From assembly GCA_018365265.1 (NCBI GenBank), contig JAGZKI010000001.1, positions 34,595 to 98,594 on the forward strand: a stretch of 64,000 bases of DNA, in the 5' to 3' direction. The stretch is from Streptococcus parasanguinis (GTDB taxonomy: Bacteria; Bacillota; Bacilli; Lactobacillales; Streptococcaceae). Below the pieces are notes generated by a model. It was not told where the DNA came from. It was given only the letters and a program-made list of their open reading frames with translations, and did no database searches. How positions within the stretch are numbered: the stretch's first letter is position 1; the number at the start of each line of letters is the position of its first letter. Made by a program: the position numbers and the translations under genes. Of the stretch, positions 56,341-64,000 are shown piece by piece.

Positions 56341-56895
56341 CTAGTGGTCACTAAAGCGTCTATATTTAATGCGGAAATCGAAATAATTTTCTTCCTGCAG
56401 TTTACGGAAAATATCACGATAAGCCTCTTCGTCAAAGTGATCACCCCGATAGAGAATTTCAAAGCTAAGTCCTTCGTATTCTAAAAAGGCATTGGCAGTT
56501 TTAAATCCATTTCGCTTATAGAAATCCATCCGAGACTGACGTTGCTCTAGATTGTCACATTCTTCATCTAAACGTTCCACTTCAAGAATCATGGTTCTTT
56601 GGTAAAATTCTACCAATTTTTCAATGATTTCTTGACCATAACCGTGGCTACGTAGGTGGGGCATAATGGCAAAGAAGCTAACATAAAAAGCTTTCTGATT
56701 GTAGATAGAGAAAGCAAATCCGACAAATTCTTCTTCGTTATAAAAAGCAAAGAAATTGGCATCGTCATTATCCGTATAGCGTAAGTATTCTGATAAAGGA
56801 ATCCGTTCCTCTTCAGGGAAAGCCTCGATATTTAACCTCTCGACCTTATCTAGATCAGGGAACGATTCAGTGATTAATTGGCTGGTTAAGCGCAT
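56341..56895 (-). CDS. GNAT family N-acetyltransferase
   Basis: A 184-residue acyltransferase. The acetyl-CoA motif is FFAIMPHLRSHGYGQEII near residue 77 (R-x-x-G-x-G), and SRMDFYKRNGFKTANAFLEYEG near 137 is the GNAT C-terminus. The substrate is unknown. TATAAT lies 24 bases before the ATG and GGAGG seven bases before it. Confidence 0.88.
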   Translation of the reverse strand: MRLTSQLITESFPDLDKVERLNIEAFPEEERIPLSEYLRYTDNDDANFFAFYNEEEFVGFAFSIYNQKAFYVSFFAIMPHLRSHGYGQEIIEKLVEFYQRTMILEVERLDEECDNLEQRQSRMDFYKRNGFKTANAFLEYEGLSFEILYRGDHFDEEAYRDIFRKLQEENYFDFRIKYRRFSDH

Positions 56896-56955
56896 AAAGC
56901 CTCCATTTCTGCACTGATTATACCAAAAAATGTAAGGGTATTCAACTAAAGACGC

Positions 56956-56984
56956 TTGTCCCTGTTTTGTGAAGTTGGTATAAT
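56956..56984 (+). promoter_or_regulatory. Promoter of the MATE gene
   Basis: TTGTCC (56956-56961), 17 bases, TATAAT (56979-56984). The ATG is six bases further, so the mRNA should be leaderless. Confidence 0.7.
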
Positions 56985-56990
56985 GGCACT

Positions 56991-58352
56991 ATGAAAAAAA
57001 TTCAACGTGTGGATCTCATAGATGGCCCTATTTTACCAGCTCTTTTGAGTTTTGCCTTTCCTATTCTCTTATCCAATATTTTCCAACAAGTCTACAATAT
57101 ATCGGATGTTATGATTGTTGGGCGTTTTTTAGGTCAAAAATCATTGGCAGCCGTTGGGGCGACCTCTGCTATCTTTGATCTGATTGTCGGATTTGCTGTC
57201 GGTGTTGGAAATGGGATGGGCATCATTATTGCGAGAAATTATGGAGCAAAAAACGAAGACCAATTACGAAAATCAGTCGCCGCAACTGCTGTTATTGGCG
57301 GCGTCCTCAGTCTCTTCGTGATCTTCTTTGGTGCTGTGGGGCTTTATCCCCTACTCCAATTTTTAGGGACTCCATCAGCTATTGTGTCTCAATCTTATCT
57401 CTATATCTCCACCATTGTCAATGGTGTGGCTGTGACCTTTGCCTATAATCTTTGTGCTGGACTTCTTAGAGCGGTTGGCGATAGTTTAGCGGCACTCTAC
57501 TTCCTGATTATCGCTGCTATTCTCAATATTCTTCTCGATCTATATTTTATTACCCAACTGCATCTCGGAGTCCAATCTGCTGGGGTTGCGACCATTATTG
57601 CGCAAAGTTTTTCCGCCCTTCTTTGTTTCTTTTATATCCGCAAAAAAGTACCTTTTCTCCTGCCAAATCGCACCGATTTTGTGTGGGATCAAAGGCTCTA
57701 TCAGGACTTGATCAGTCAAGGACTGACCATGGGTCTCATGTCTTCGATCGTCTCTATCGGAACCGTCATCTTACAATCGGCTATCAATAAGCTTGGAATG
57801 ACCATCATTAGTGCCCAAATCTCAGCTCGTCGGATCATGTCCTTTGCTCTTCTACCAATGACTGCTATTTCCTCTAGTATGACAACGTTCACCTCTCAAA
57901 ACTTTGGTGCCAAGCAATTCCGACGGATTCAACAAGGCGTCAAACAAGCTTGTCTCCTCTCCCTCCTTTGGTCTGTCTTTGTTGCCATCCTCCTCTTCTT
58001 TACAAGCCCCTTCTTGACGAGCCTGATTTCTGGATCCACCAATCCTAACTTGATCGCAAATGCCAGTCTCTATCTGCAAATCAGCTCCTGCTTCTATCCG
58101 GTCTTAGGATGTCTCTTGATTCTAGGGAATTCCCTTCAAGGCATCGGCCGAAAATTAACCCCTTTGATTTCTAGCTTTATCGAGTTAACTGGAAAAATTC
58201 TCTTTGTTCTCTTGATTATTCCCCATACAGGCTATATAGGAGTCATTCTGTGCGAACCCTTGATTTGGGTTCCAATGACCCTTCAACTATGGTTTACCTA
58301 TCATAAAGCCAGTCATCAGCTTCTTGCATCATCAACCTCAACGAGTCCATAA
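56991..58352 (+). CDS. MATE family efflux transporter (DinF/NorM-like)
   Basis: A 453-residue membrane exporter of the multidrug/oligosaccharidyl-lipid superfamily with twelve hydrophobic segments; the start MKKIQRVDLIDGPILPALL fits this branch. Two-fold repeat marks are NIFQQVYNISDVMIVGRF (residues 29-46) and the second-half TFTSQNFGAKQFRRI. Second MATE gene of the window, only distantly like the first. No ribosome site is visible between the -10 box and the ATG, suggesting a leaderless mRNA. Terminator after it. Confidence 0.88.
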   Translation: MKKIQRVDLIDGPILPALLSFAFPILLSNIFQQVYNISDVMIVGRFLGQKSLAAVGATSAIFDLIVGFAVGVGNGMGIIIARNYGAKNEDQLRKSVAATAVIGGVLSLFVIFFGAVGLYPLLQFLGTPSAIVSQSYLYISTIVNGVAVTFAYNLCAGLLRAVGDSLAALYFLIIAAILNILLDLYFITQLHLGVQSAGVATIIAQSFSALLCFFYIRKKVPFLLPNRTDFVWDQRLYQDLISQGLTMGLMSSIVSIGTVILQSAINKLGMTIISAQISARRIMSFALLPMTAISSSMTTFTSQNFGAKQFRRIQQGVKQACLLSLLWSVFVAILLFFTSPFLTSLISGSTNPNLIANASLYLQISSCFYPVLGCLLILGNSLQGIGRKLTPLISSFIELTGKILFVLLIIPHTGYIGVILCEPLIWVPMTLQLWFTYHKASHQLLASSTSTSP

Positions 58353-58396
58353 CAAAAGAACTTCTGTTCAAATGAGCAGAAGTTCTTTTGTTTTTC
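58351..58396. terminator. Bidirectional terminator between the MATE gene and fhs
   Basis: AAAAGAACTTCTG-N10-CAGAAGTTCTTTTGTTTTT. Confidence 0.85.
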
Positions 58397-58399
58397 TGA

Positions 58400-60070
58400 T
58401 TAGAACAAACCGATGGCTGTTCCATCAGCAGCTACATCCATATTCAAAGCAGCTGGACGTTTTGGTAAACCAGGCATGGTCATCACATCCCCAGTCAAAG
58501 CGACAATAAAGCCTGCACCCAATTTTGGAACAACTTCACGAATAGTGATTTCAAAGTTTTCAGGAGCTCCCAAGGCATTTGGATTATCAGAGAAACTATA
58601 TTGTGTTTTGGCCATACAGATTGGCAACTTATCCCATCCATTTTTCACGATTTGGGCAATTTGTGTCTTGGCTTTCTTCTCAAAATTCACCTTCGTACCG
58701 CGGTAAATCTCTGTAACAATCTTTTCAATTTTTTCTTCAACAGAAAGGTTGTTATCATACAAGCGTGTGTAGTTAGCTGGACTTGTTTCAATAGTCTTGA
58801 CCAGCGTTTCAGCAAGTTCAACTCCACCGTCAGCACCATTCGCCCATACACTCGCAAGTTCAACTGGCACATCAATTTCAGCACACAATTCTTTCAAAGC
58901 AGCAATTTCTGCTTCTGTATCGGTGATAAATTCATTGATGGCAACCACTGCAGGAATGCCAAACTTACGGATATTTTCAACGTGACGTTTCAAGTTGGCA
59001 AAACCAGCACGAACAGCCTCTACATTTTCTTCAGTCAAAGCATCCTTGGTCACTCCACCGTTCATCTTAAGAGCACGGAGAGTCGCAACGATCACGACTG
59101 CATCTGGTGAAGTAGGCAAGTTCGGCGTTTTAATATCGAGGAATTTTTCAGCGCCAAGGTCAGCACCAAAACCTGCTTCTGTAATCGTATAATCTGCTAA
59201 ATGAAGAGCTGTCGTCGTTGCTAATACAGAGTTACATCCATGGGCGATATTGGCAAATGGACCACCGTGAACAAAGGCAGGCGTTCCATAGATGGTTTGA
59301 ACCAAGTTTGGCTTAATCGCATCTTTAAGGATCAAGGCAAGAGCCCCTTCTACTTCCAAATCACGGACATAAACTGGACTACGATCATAGCGGTAACCAA
59401 TTACAATGTTGGCCAAACGACGTTTCAAATCTTCAATATCTGTCGCCAAGCAAAGGATGGCCATGATCTCAGAAGCAACCGTAATATCAAAACCGTCTTC
59501 ACGCGGAATCCCATTTAAAGGACCGCCAAGACCGACAGAAACATGACGAAGAGCGCGGTCATTCAAGTCCACTACCCGTTTCCAGAGAATCCGACGTTGG
59601 TCAATTCCTAGCTCATTTCCTTGGTGCAAATGATTATCAATCAATGCTGAGAGAGCGTTATTAGCCGTTGTGATCGCATGCATATCCCCTGTGAAATGAA
59701 GGTTGATGTCTTCCATCGGTAGAACTTGGGCATAACCACCACCAGCAGCACCACCTTTAATCCCCATAACTGGACCTAAAGAAGGTTCGCGAATGGCAAT
59801 CATGGTTTTTTTACCGATTTTATTCAAAGCATCTGCTAGACCAATGGTAATGGTTGATTTCCCTTCTCCAGCTGGAGTTGGGTTGATCGCAGTGACTAAG
59901 ATAAGTTTTCCTACTGGATTTTTCTCAACTTCACGAATCTTATCAAAGCTCAATTTCGCCTTGTATTTTCCATACAATTCAAGATCATCGTCAACCAAAC
60001 CAATCTTCTTAACAACGTCCACAATCGGTTGGAGTTCAATGCTTTGAGCAATTTCGATATCTGTTTTCAT
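58400..60070 (-). CDS. fhs: Formate-tetrahydrofolate ligase
   Basis: Makes 10-formyl-THF from formate, ATP and THF for purine and Met-tRNA formylation. The start at 60070 ([16 protein letters not shown]) has AAAGGAG upstream and gives 556 residues, the family length; the longer frame is not homologous. [11 protein letters not shown] near residue 65 is the ATP loop, and FTGDMHAI and [13 protein letters not shown] are as expected. TATAAT is 39 bases before the ATG. Linked to glyA in folate one-carbon metabolism. Confidence 0.97.
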   Translation of the reverse strand: MKTDIEIAQSIELQPIVDVVKKIGLVDDDLELYGKYKAKLSFDKIREVEKNPVGKLILVTAINPTPAGEGKSTITIGLADALNKIGKKTMIAIREPSLGPVMGIKGGAAGGGYAQVLPMEDINLHFTGDMHAITTANNALSALIDNHLHQGNELGIDQRRILWKRVVDLNDRALRHVSVGLGGPLNGIPREDGFDITVASEIMAILCLATDIEDLKRRLANIVIGYRYDRSPVYVRDLEVEGALALILKDAIKPNLVQTIYGTPAFVHGGPFANIAHGCNSVLATTTALHLADYTITEAGFGADLGAEKFLDIKTPNLPTSPDAVVIVATLRALKMNGGVTKDALTEENVEAVRAGFANLKRHVENIRKFGIPAVVAINEFITDTEAEIAALKELCAEIDVPVELASVWANGADGGVELAETLVKTIETSPANYTRLYDNNLSVEEKIEKIVTEIYRGTKVNFEKKAKTQIAQIVKNGWDKLPICMAKTQYSFSDNPNALGAPENFEITIREVVPKLGAGFIVALTGDVMTMPGLPKRPAALNMDVAADGTAIGLF

Positions 60071-60210
60071 AAGGGACTCCTTTATATTTGATAGATCTAT
60101 TATACCGAAAATTCGCGTAAATAACATGGTTTTACCACCTTTTGAATCGAACGTTCGTTTTTTATCTAAATTTTATGGCTACACATAGCTAATCCTAATA
60201 GCTTCAGAAC

Positions 60211-60239
60211 TTTACTTACGTATCTTTTTTGTGTAAAAT
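60211..60239 (+). promoter_or_regulatory. Promoter of coaB
   Basis: TTTACT (60211-60216), 17 bases, TAAAAT (60234-60239). Only six bases lie between the -10 and the ATG at 60246, implying a leaderless mRNA. Confidence 0.55.
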
Positions 60240-60245
60240 AAGCAT

Positions 60246-60923
60246 ATGCATATTTTAATTACATCAGGCGGAACGAGCGAAGCCATTGATAGTGTTCGTT
60301 CGATCACCAATCATTCCACCGGGAAATTAGGGAAAATCCTTGCAGAAACAGCTCTTGCTATGGGACATCAGGTGACCTTGATCACAACGCCTACCGCTCT
60401 TAAACCCGATCCTCACCCACAGCTTCGACTTCTATTGATCCAGAATGTCGAAGAACTTCTCGCACAAATGAAAACGGAAGTCCCTCATCATCAGGTTTTG
60501 ATTCACGCTATGGCTGTTTCAGACTACACACCTGTTTACATGACAGGCCTTGATGAAGTTGATAAAGCTCAAGACCTTCATAGCTTTATCCATCGCGAAA
60601 ATCAGGAAGCGAAAATTTCTTCCAAAGAAGAATACCAGGTACTCTTTCTAAAGAAAAATCCCAAGATTATCTCGCTCGTCAAAGAATGGAACCCTGCTAT
60701 TCAACTGATCGGCTTTAAGCTATTAGTCGACGTTTCTTCTGAAGAATTGATTCAGGTAGCGCGTGAAAGCATCATTAAAAATCATGCCAGCATGATCGTT
60801 GCCAATGATCTGACCAAGATTCAGAACGGTCAGCATCAAGCCTATCTAGTGACAGATGATCAGGTCCTAGAAGCTTCTACGAAAACAGAAATCGCAGAGG
60901 CTATCCTACGTTATATCAAATAA
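60246..60923 (+). CDS. coaB: Phosphopantothenate-cysteine ligase
   Basis: Joins cysteine to 4'-phosphopantothenate in coenzyme A synthesis; a stand-alone CoaB, as in streptococci, not the fused CoaBC. It starts MHILITSGGTSEAIDSVRSI (nucleotide-binding Rossmann loop SGGTSE), with KLGKILAETA near residue 28 and MIVANDL near 185. 225 residues. No ribosome site is visible before the ATG, fitting the leaderless promoter. Ten bases from coaC. Confidence 0.95.
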   Translation: MHILITSGGTSEAIDSVRSITNHSTGKLGKILAETALAMGHQVTLITTPTALKPDPHPQLRLLLIQNVEELLAQMKTEVPHHQVLIHAMAVSDYTPVYMTGLDEVDKAQDLHSFIHRENQEAKISSKEEYQVLFLKKNPKIISLVKEWNPAIQLIGFKLLVDVSSEELIQVARESIIKNHASMIVANDLTKIQNGQHQAYLVTDDQVLEASTKTEIAEAILRYIK

Positions 60924-60933
60924 AAAGGAACAT

Positions 60934-61473
60934 ATGACACACATTACTTTAGCGGTTACCGGTAGTATTTCCGCCTATAAAGCGGCTGATATTACCAGCC
61001 AACTAACCAAATTGGGATTTGAAGTGAAGGTCCTCATGACTCCTTCAGCCCAAAAATTTATCACCCCTTTAACCTTGCAAGTTCTTTCAAAAAATCAAGT
61101 AGGGCTAGATGTTATGGTGGAAGACGATCCACAGCGGATCGAGCACATCGACATTGGGAAAGAAACTGACCTCTTTCTTGTAGCGCCGGCCGGTGCCAAT
61201 ACCATTGCTAAATTGGCTATGGGACTGGCAGATAATATGGTCACAAGCACAGCTCTAGCCTTGCCTCAAAGGACTAAAAAATTACTGGCCCCTGCTATGA
61301 ATACAAAAATGTTAGAACACCCCGCTACCCAACGAAATCTAAAGCTCTTACAAGACTATGGTTACCAGATTATCCAACCTCGTGATGCTGTTCTTGCTTG
61401 TGGGGACAAAGGTGCTGGAGCTCTAGCGCCTGTAGAAACTATTGTAGAAACTGTTAAGGAGAATTGTTTATGA
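60934..61473 (+). CDS. coaC: Phosphopantothenoylcysteine decarboxylase
   Basis: FMN-dependent flavoprotein that decarboxylates phosphopantothenoylcysteine to phosphopantetheine. GSISAYKAADI near residue 9 binds the flavin; the active-site His in HIDIGKE near 69; PAGANTIAKLAMGLADNM near 87; PAMNTKMLEHP near 123 is the PxMNxxMW motif with Leu in place of Trp; late Cys in LACGDKGAG near 153. 179 residues. AAAGGA precedes the ATG. It overlaps the transporter gene by four bases. Confidence 0.96.
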   Translation: MTHITLAVTGSISAYKAADITSQLTKLGFEVKVLMTPSAQKFITPLTLQVLSKNQVGLDVMVEDDPQRIEHIDIGKETDLFLVAPAGANTIAKLAMGLADNMVTSTALALPQRTKKLLAPAMNTKMLEHPATQRNLKLLQDYGYQIIQPRDAVLACGDKGAGALAPVETIVETVKENCL

Positions 61474-62030
61474 GAAAATCATCTTCTATTTCACGAATTG
61501 CCATCTTTTTTGCGGTGATGATCACCATTCACTTTGTGACGTCCTCCATTCTGCAATTTGTTCCATCAGGAATTCAACCAACCTTGGTTCATATTCCTGT
61601 CGTGATCGCCTCTATCATATACGGTCCACGGATTGGAGCTATCTTAGGACTCCTCATGGGACTCTTTAGCCTCACTATGAATACCCTGGTTATAACACCC
61701 GCTAGCTATCTCTTTAGTCCCTTTGTCCCTCACGGGAATCTATACTCCCTTATCATTGCCATAGTCCCTCGGATTCTCATCGGGGTAACCCCTTACTTCG
61801 TCTATCGCTGGATTCGCAATCGTACAGGACTTGTGATCGCTGGAATTGTCGGCTCTATGACCAATACTATTTTCGTTCTAAGTGGGATTTACTTCTTCTT
61901 TGGTAACAGTTTTGGAGGGGGGATTCAACATTTCCTAGCCTTGATTGTCTCTACTAACTCACTCATCGAAGTCATTGCGACAGTACTCATTACCAGTGCA
62001 GTCGTTCCATCTCTTGAAAAATTAAAATAA
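61470..62030 (+). CDS. ECF transporter S component, probable pantothenate type
   Basis: Substrate-binding membrane protein of an energy-coupling-factor transporter, 186 residues with about six hydrophobic segments. PSGIQPTLVHIPVVIASI near residue 30 and GPRIGAILGLLMGLFSL near 52 are typical of vitamin S components, and the partner ATPase/T module must be elsewhere. Its ATG (61470, AAGGAG eight bases upstream) overlaps the coaC stop in ATGA. Clustering with coaB and coaC suggests pantothenate (PanT) as the substrate. Confidence 0.85.
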   Translation: MRKSSSISRIAIFFAVMITIHFVTSSILQFVPSGIQPTLVHIPVVIASIIYGPRIGAILGLLMGLFSLTMNTLVITPASYLFSPFVPHGNLYSLIIAIVPRILIGVTPYFVYRWIRNRTGLVIAGIVGSMTNTIFVLSGIYFFFGNSFGGGIQHFLALIVSTNSLIEVIATVLITSAVVPSLEKLK

Positions 62031-62038
62031 CCTTTCAA

Positions 62039-62068
62039 GCCAAGACTAATTTATCTTGGCATTTTTTG
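62039..62068 (+). terminator. Terminator after the ECF gene
   Basis: GCCAAGA-N8-TCTTGGC followed by ATTTTTTG. Confidence 0.8.
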
Positions 62069-62180
62069 TTGGTGAATTAACCCTATTTTTTTGAAAAGAT
62101 TTACAATTATCGCTAGAATTTTCTGAAAAAATTTGCTATAATGTAAGCGATTAAATTATAAGCAAAAAGGAGACGCTTGC

Positions 62181-63896
62181 ATGACCTATCAAGAAAACTA
62201 CCAAAAATGGCTCGACTTTGCTGAATTACCAGCTTACCTTCGTGATGAGTTGGTCGCAATGGATGAAAAAACAAAAGAAGATGCCTTCTATACCAACCTA
62301 GAATTCGGTACAGCTGGTATGCGTGGATTGATTGGTGCTGGTACCAACCGCATTAACATTTATGTTGTTCGCCAAGCAACTGAAGGATTGGCTCAATTAA
62401 TCGACTCAAAAGGTGAGGAAGCGAAGAAACGCGGTGTTGCGATCGCCTACGACAGCCGTCACTTCTCTCCTGAGTTTGCTTTTGAATCTGCTCAAGTTTT
62501 GGCTGCACACGGAATCAAATCTTATGTATTTGAAAGCCTACGTCCAACACCTGAATTGTCATTTGCTGTTCGTCATCTCCACACATTTGCTGGGATCATG
62601 GTAACAGCTAGCCACAACCCTGCTCCATTTAACGGATACAAGGTTTACGGTGAAGACGGTGGACAAATGCCACCTGCAGATGCTGATGCATTGACAGATT
62701 ACATCCGTGCTATCGAAAATCCTTTCACTGTACAATTGGCTGACCTTGAGGAAAGCAAGGCTAGCGGTCTCATCGAAGTTATCGGTGAAAATGTCGACGC
62801 TGAATACTTGAAAGAAGTGAAAGGCGTAAACATCAACCAAGACTTGATTAATGAATACGGACGCGACATGAAGATTGTCTACACTCCACTTCATGGTACT
62901 GGTGAAATGTTGGCTCGTCGTGCTCTTGCCCAAGCTGGATTTGAAGCTGTTCAAGTTGTTGAAGCTCAAGCTGTTCCAGATGCTGACTTCTCAACTGTTA
63001 AATCTCCAAACCCTGAAAACCAAGCTGCCTTTGCTCTTGCTGAAGAGCTTGGTCGCAAAGTAGACGCTGATGTATTGGTTGCAACTGACCCAGATGCTGA
63101 CCGCCTTGGTGTTGAAATCCGCCAACCAGACGGTTCTTACCTAAACCTTTCTGGTAACCAAATCGGAGCGATCATTGCTAAATACATTCTTGAAGCTCAC
63201 AAAACAGCTGGTACACTTCCTGCCAATGCTGCCCTCTGTAAATCAATCGTATCAACTGAGTTGGTGACTAAGATTGCAGAAAGCTACGGCGCAACAATGT
63301 TTAACGTCTTGACTGGTTTCAAATTTATCGGTGAAAAAATCCATGAATTTGAAACACAACACAACCATACTTACATGCTTGGTTTCGAAGAAAGCTTCGG
63401 TTACCTGATCAAACCATTCGTACGTGACAAAGACGCTATCCAAGCCGTTCTTATCGTTGCTGAAATCGCAGCTTACTACCGCTCACGTGGTATGACTTTG
63501 GCAGATGGTATCGAAGAAATCTACAAACAATACGGTTACTTCGCAGAAAAAACCATTTCTGTTACCCTTTCAGGTGTGGACGGAGCTGCTGAAATCAAGA
63601 AAATTATGGATAAATTCCGTGGCAATGCTCCTAAACAATTTAACAATACAGACATTGCTAAGACAGAAGACTTCTTGGAACAAACAGCTACTACTGCTGA
63701 CGGCGTTGAAAGATTGACAACTCCTCCAAGTAACGTACTTAAATACATCTTAGCTGATGATTCATGGTTTGCCGTTCGTCCTTCAGGTACAGAACCAAAA
63801 ATCAAATTCTACATCGCTACAGTTGGTGAATCTGAAGCAGATGCTAAAGAAAAAATTGCGAATATCGAAGCAGAAATCAATGCTTTTGTAGGCTAA
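62181..63896 (+). CDS. pgcA: Alpha-phosphoglucomutase / phosphomannomutase
   Basis: Interconverts glucose-1-P and glucose-6-P for UDP-glucose, capsule and teichoic acid precursors. The phospho-Ser is Ser144 in TASHNP (142-147); the metal loop is DPDADRLG near 302; the sugar loop GFEESFGY near 402; and the phosphate-binding RPSGTEPKIKFY near 530. 571 residues, the long PgcA type. AAAGGAG precedes the ATG, and an extended -10 TGCTATAAT is at 62134-62142. Codon use is the most optimised in the window, fitting high expression. Confidence 0.96.
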   Translation: MTYQENYQKWLDFAELPAYLRDELVAMDEKTKEDAFYTNLEFGTAGMRGLIGAGTNRINIYVVRQATEGLAQLIDSKGEEAKKRGVAIAYDSRHFSPEFAFESAQVLAAHGIKSYVFESLRPTPELSFAVRHLHTFAGIMVTASHNPAPFNGYKVYGEDGGQMPPADADALTDYIRAIENPFTVQLADLEESKASGLIEVIGENVDAEYLKEVKGVNINQDLINEYGRDMKIVYTPLHGTGEMLARRALAQAGFEAVQVVEAQAVPDADFSTVKSPNPENQAAFALAEELGRKVDADVLVATDPDADRLGVEIRQPDGSYLNLSGNQIGAIIAKYILEAHKTAGTLPANAALCKSIVSTELVTKIAESYGATMFNVLTGFKFIGEKIHEFETQHNHTYMLGFEESFGYLIKPFVRDKDAIQAVLIVAEIAAYYRSRGMTLADGIEEIYKQYGYFAEKTISVTLSGVDGAAEIKKIMDKFRGNAPKQFNNTDIAKTEDFLEQTATTADGVERLTTPPSNVLKYILADDSWFAVRPSGTEPKIKFYIATVGESEADAKEKIANIEAEINAFVG

Positions 63897-63897
63897 A

Positions 63898-64000
63898 ACA
63901 TGAGGCTGGGACAAAAGTCCTAGCCTCTCAATTATTTTTGGATTGTCGAGCAAGACGCAGTGGTTGAGTGGGCTCTACTACGCTGATTTCATCAGCTTTT
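63898..64000 (+). repeat. Dispersed repeat family B, second copy, cut by the window end
   Basis: GAGGCTGGGAC-AAAA-GTCCTAGCCTC hairpin (63903-63928) and GACGCAGTGGTTGAGTGGGC (63954-63973), matching 56086-56112 and 56138-56156 in order and spacing. The hairpin probably also terminates pgcA. Confidence 0.75.

Noticed and set aside
60071..60245. Tetrahydrofolate riboswitch upstream of fhs
   Set aside because: No conserved aptamer core could be made out and the leader is only about 30 bases.
1..64000. CRISPR arrays, tRNA or rRNA genes, complete insertion sequences or prophage
   Set aside because: None seen by reading all intergenic regions on both strands.

Overview
The window looks like a chromosome segment of a low-GC oral Streptococcus of the Mitis/Sanguinis type. 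Supporting evidence is a XerS recombinase with a streptococcal 31-bp dif site beside it, and the conserved blocks tdk-GNAT-prfA-prmC-sua5-glyA-nucleoid-associated protein-pmp23, fhs/coaB-coaC-ECF transporter, xpt-pbuX behind a purine riboswitch, and an H2O-forming NADH oxidase. The species cannot be fixed from sequence alone. No tRNA, rRNA, CRISPR array or complete insertion sequence is visible.

Layout. 1-2.4 kb: end of a bacteriocin-type ABC exporter. 2.6-4.5 kb: an unknown protein, then xerS and dif. This is the replication terminus: genes left of dif point right, and most genes right of it point left. 4.6-8.7 kb: two alpha/beta hydrolases and the ylxM-ffh secretion operon. 8.7-14 kb: a five-gene, translationally coupled operon (ketosynthase III, adenylate-forming enzyme, metallo-beta-lactamase-fold hydrolase, extended SDR, GT1 glycosyltransferase) resembling an olefin/beta-lactone type lipid pathway with glycosylation. 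This is the best candidate for an undescribed system. 14.2-16.6 kb: a GntR regulator and guaA. 16.6-22.6 kb: an AT-rich accessory block downstream of guaA, a known island target, holding a LacZ-like fragment and an agmatine deiminase system that lacks aguC.

22.7-30.8 kb: DUF1002 protein, the pmp23-to-tdk operon (tdk carries a one-base frameshift) and a 4-oxalocrotonate tautomerase. 30.9-37.2 kb: ilvD, a MATE transporter, pbuX, xpt and guaC. 37.3-41 kb: a hydrolase and a run of poorly known small genes, including an unlisted 36-residue membrane peptide. 41-45.7 kb: an EfeUOB-like iron uptake operon fused in transcription with a minimal TatAC translocase, whose likely cargo is the twin-arginine peroxidase EfeB. 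45.8-49.1 kb: ClC channel and nox. 49.3-52.1 kb: a flavin operon (apbE and two FMN reductase-like proteins). 52.2-53.4 kb: extracellular thioredoxin lipoprotein and CcdA. 53.6-64 kb: brnQ, a DUF218 protein, GNAT, MATE, fhs, coaB-coaC-ECF S component and pgcA.

Two families of short dispersed repeats are present (copies at 40.7 and 47.6 kb, and at 56.1 and 63.9 kb). Several genes have a -10 box only 6-7 bases before the start codon, implying leaderless mRNAs.
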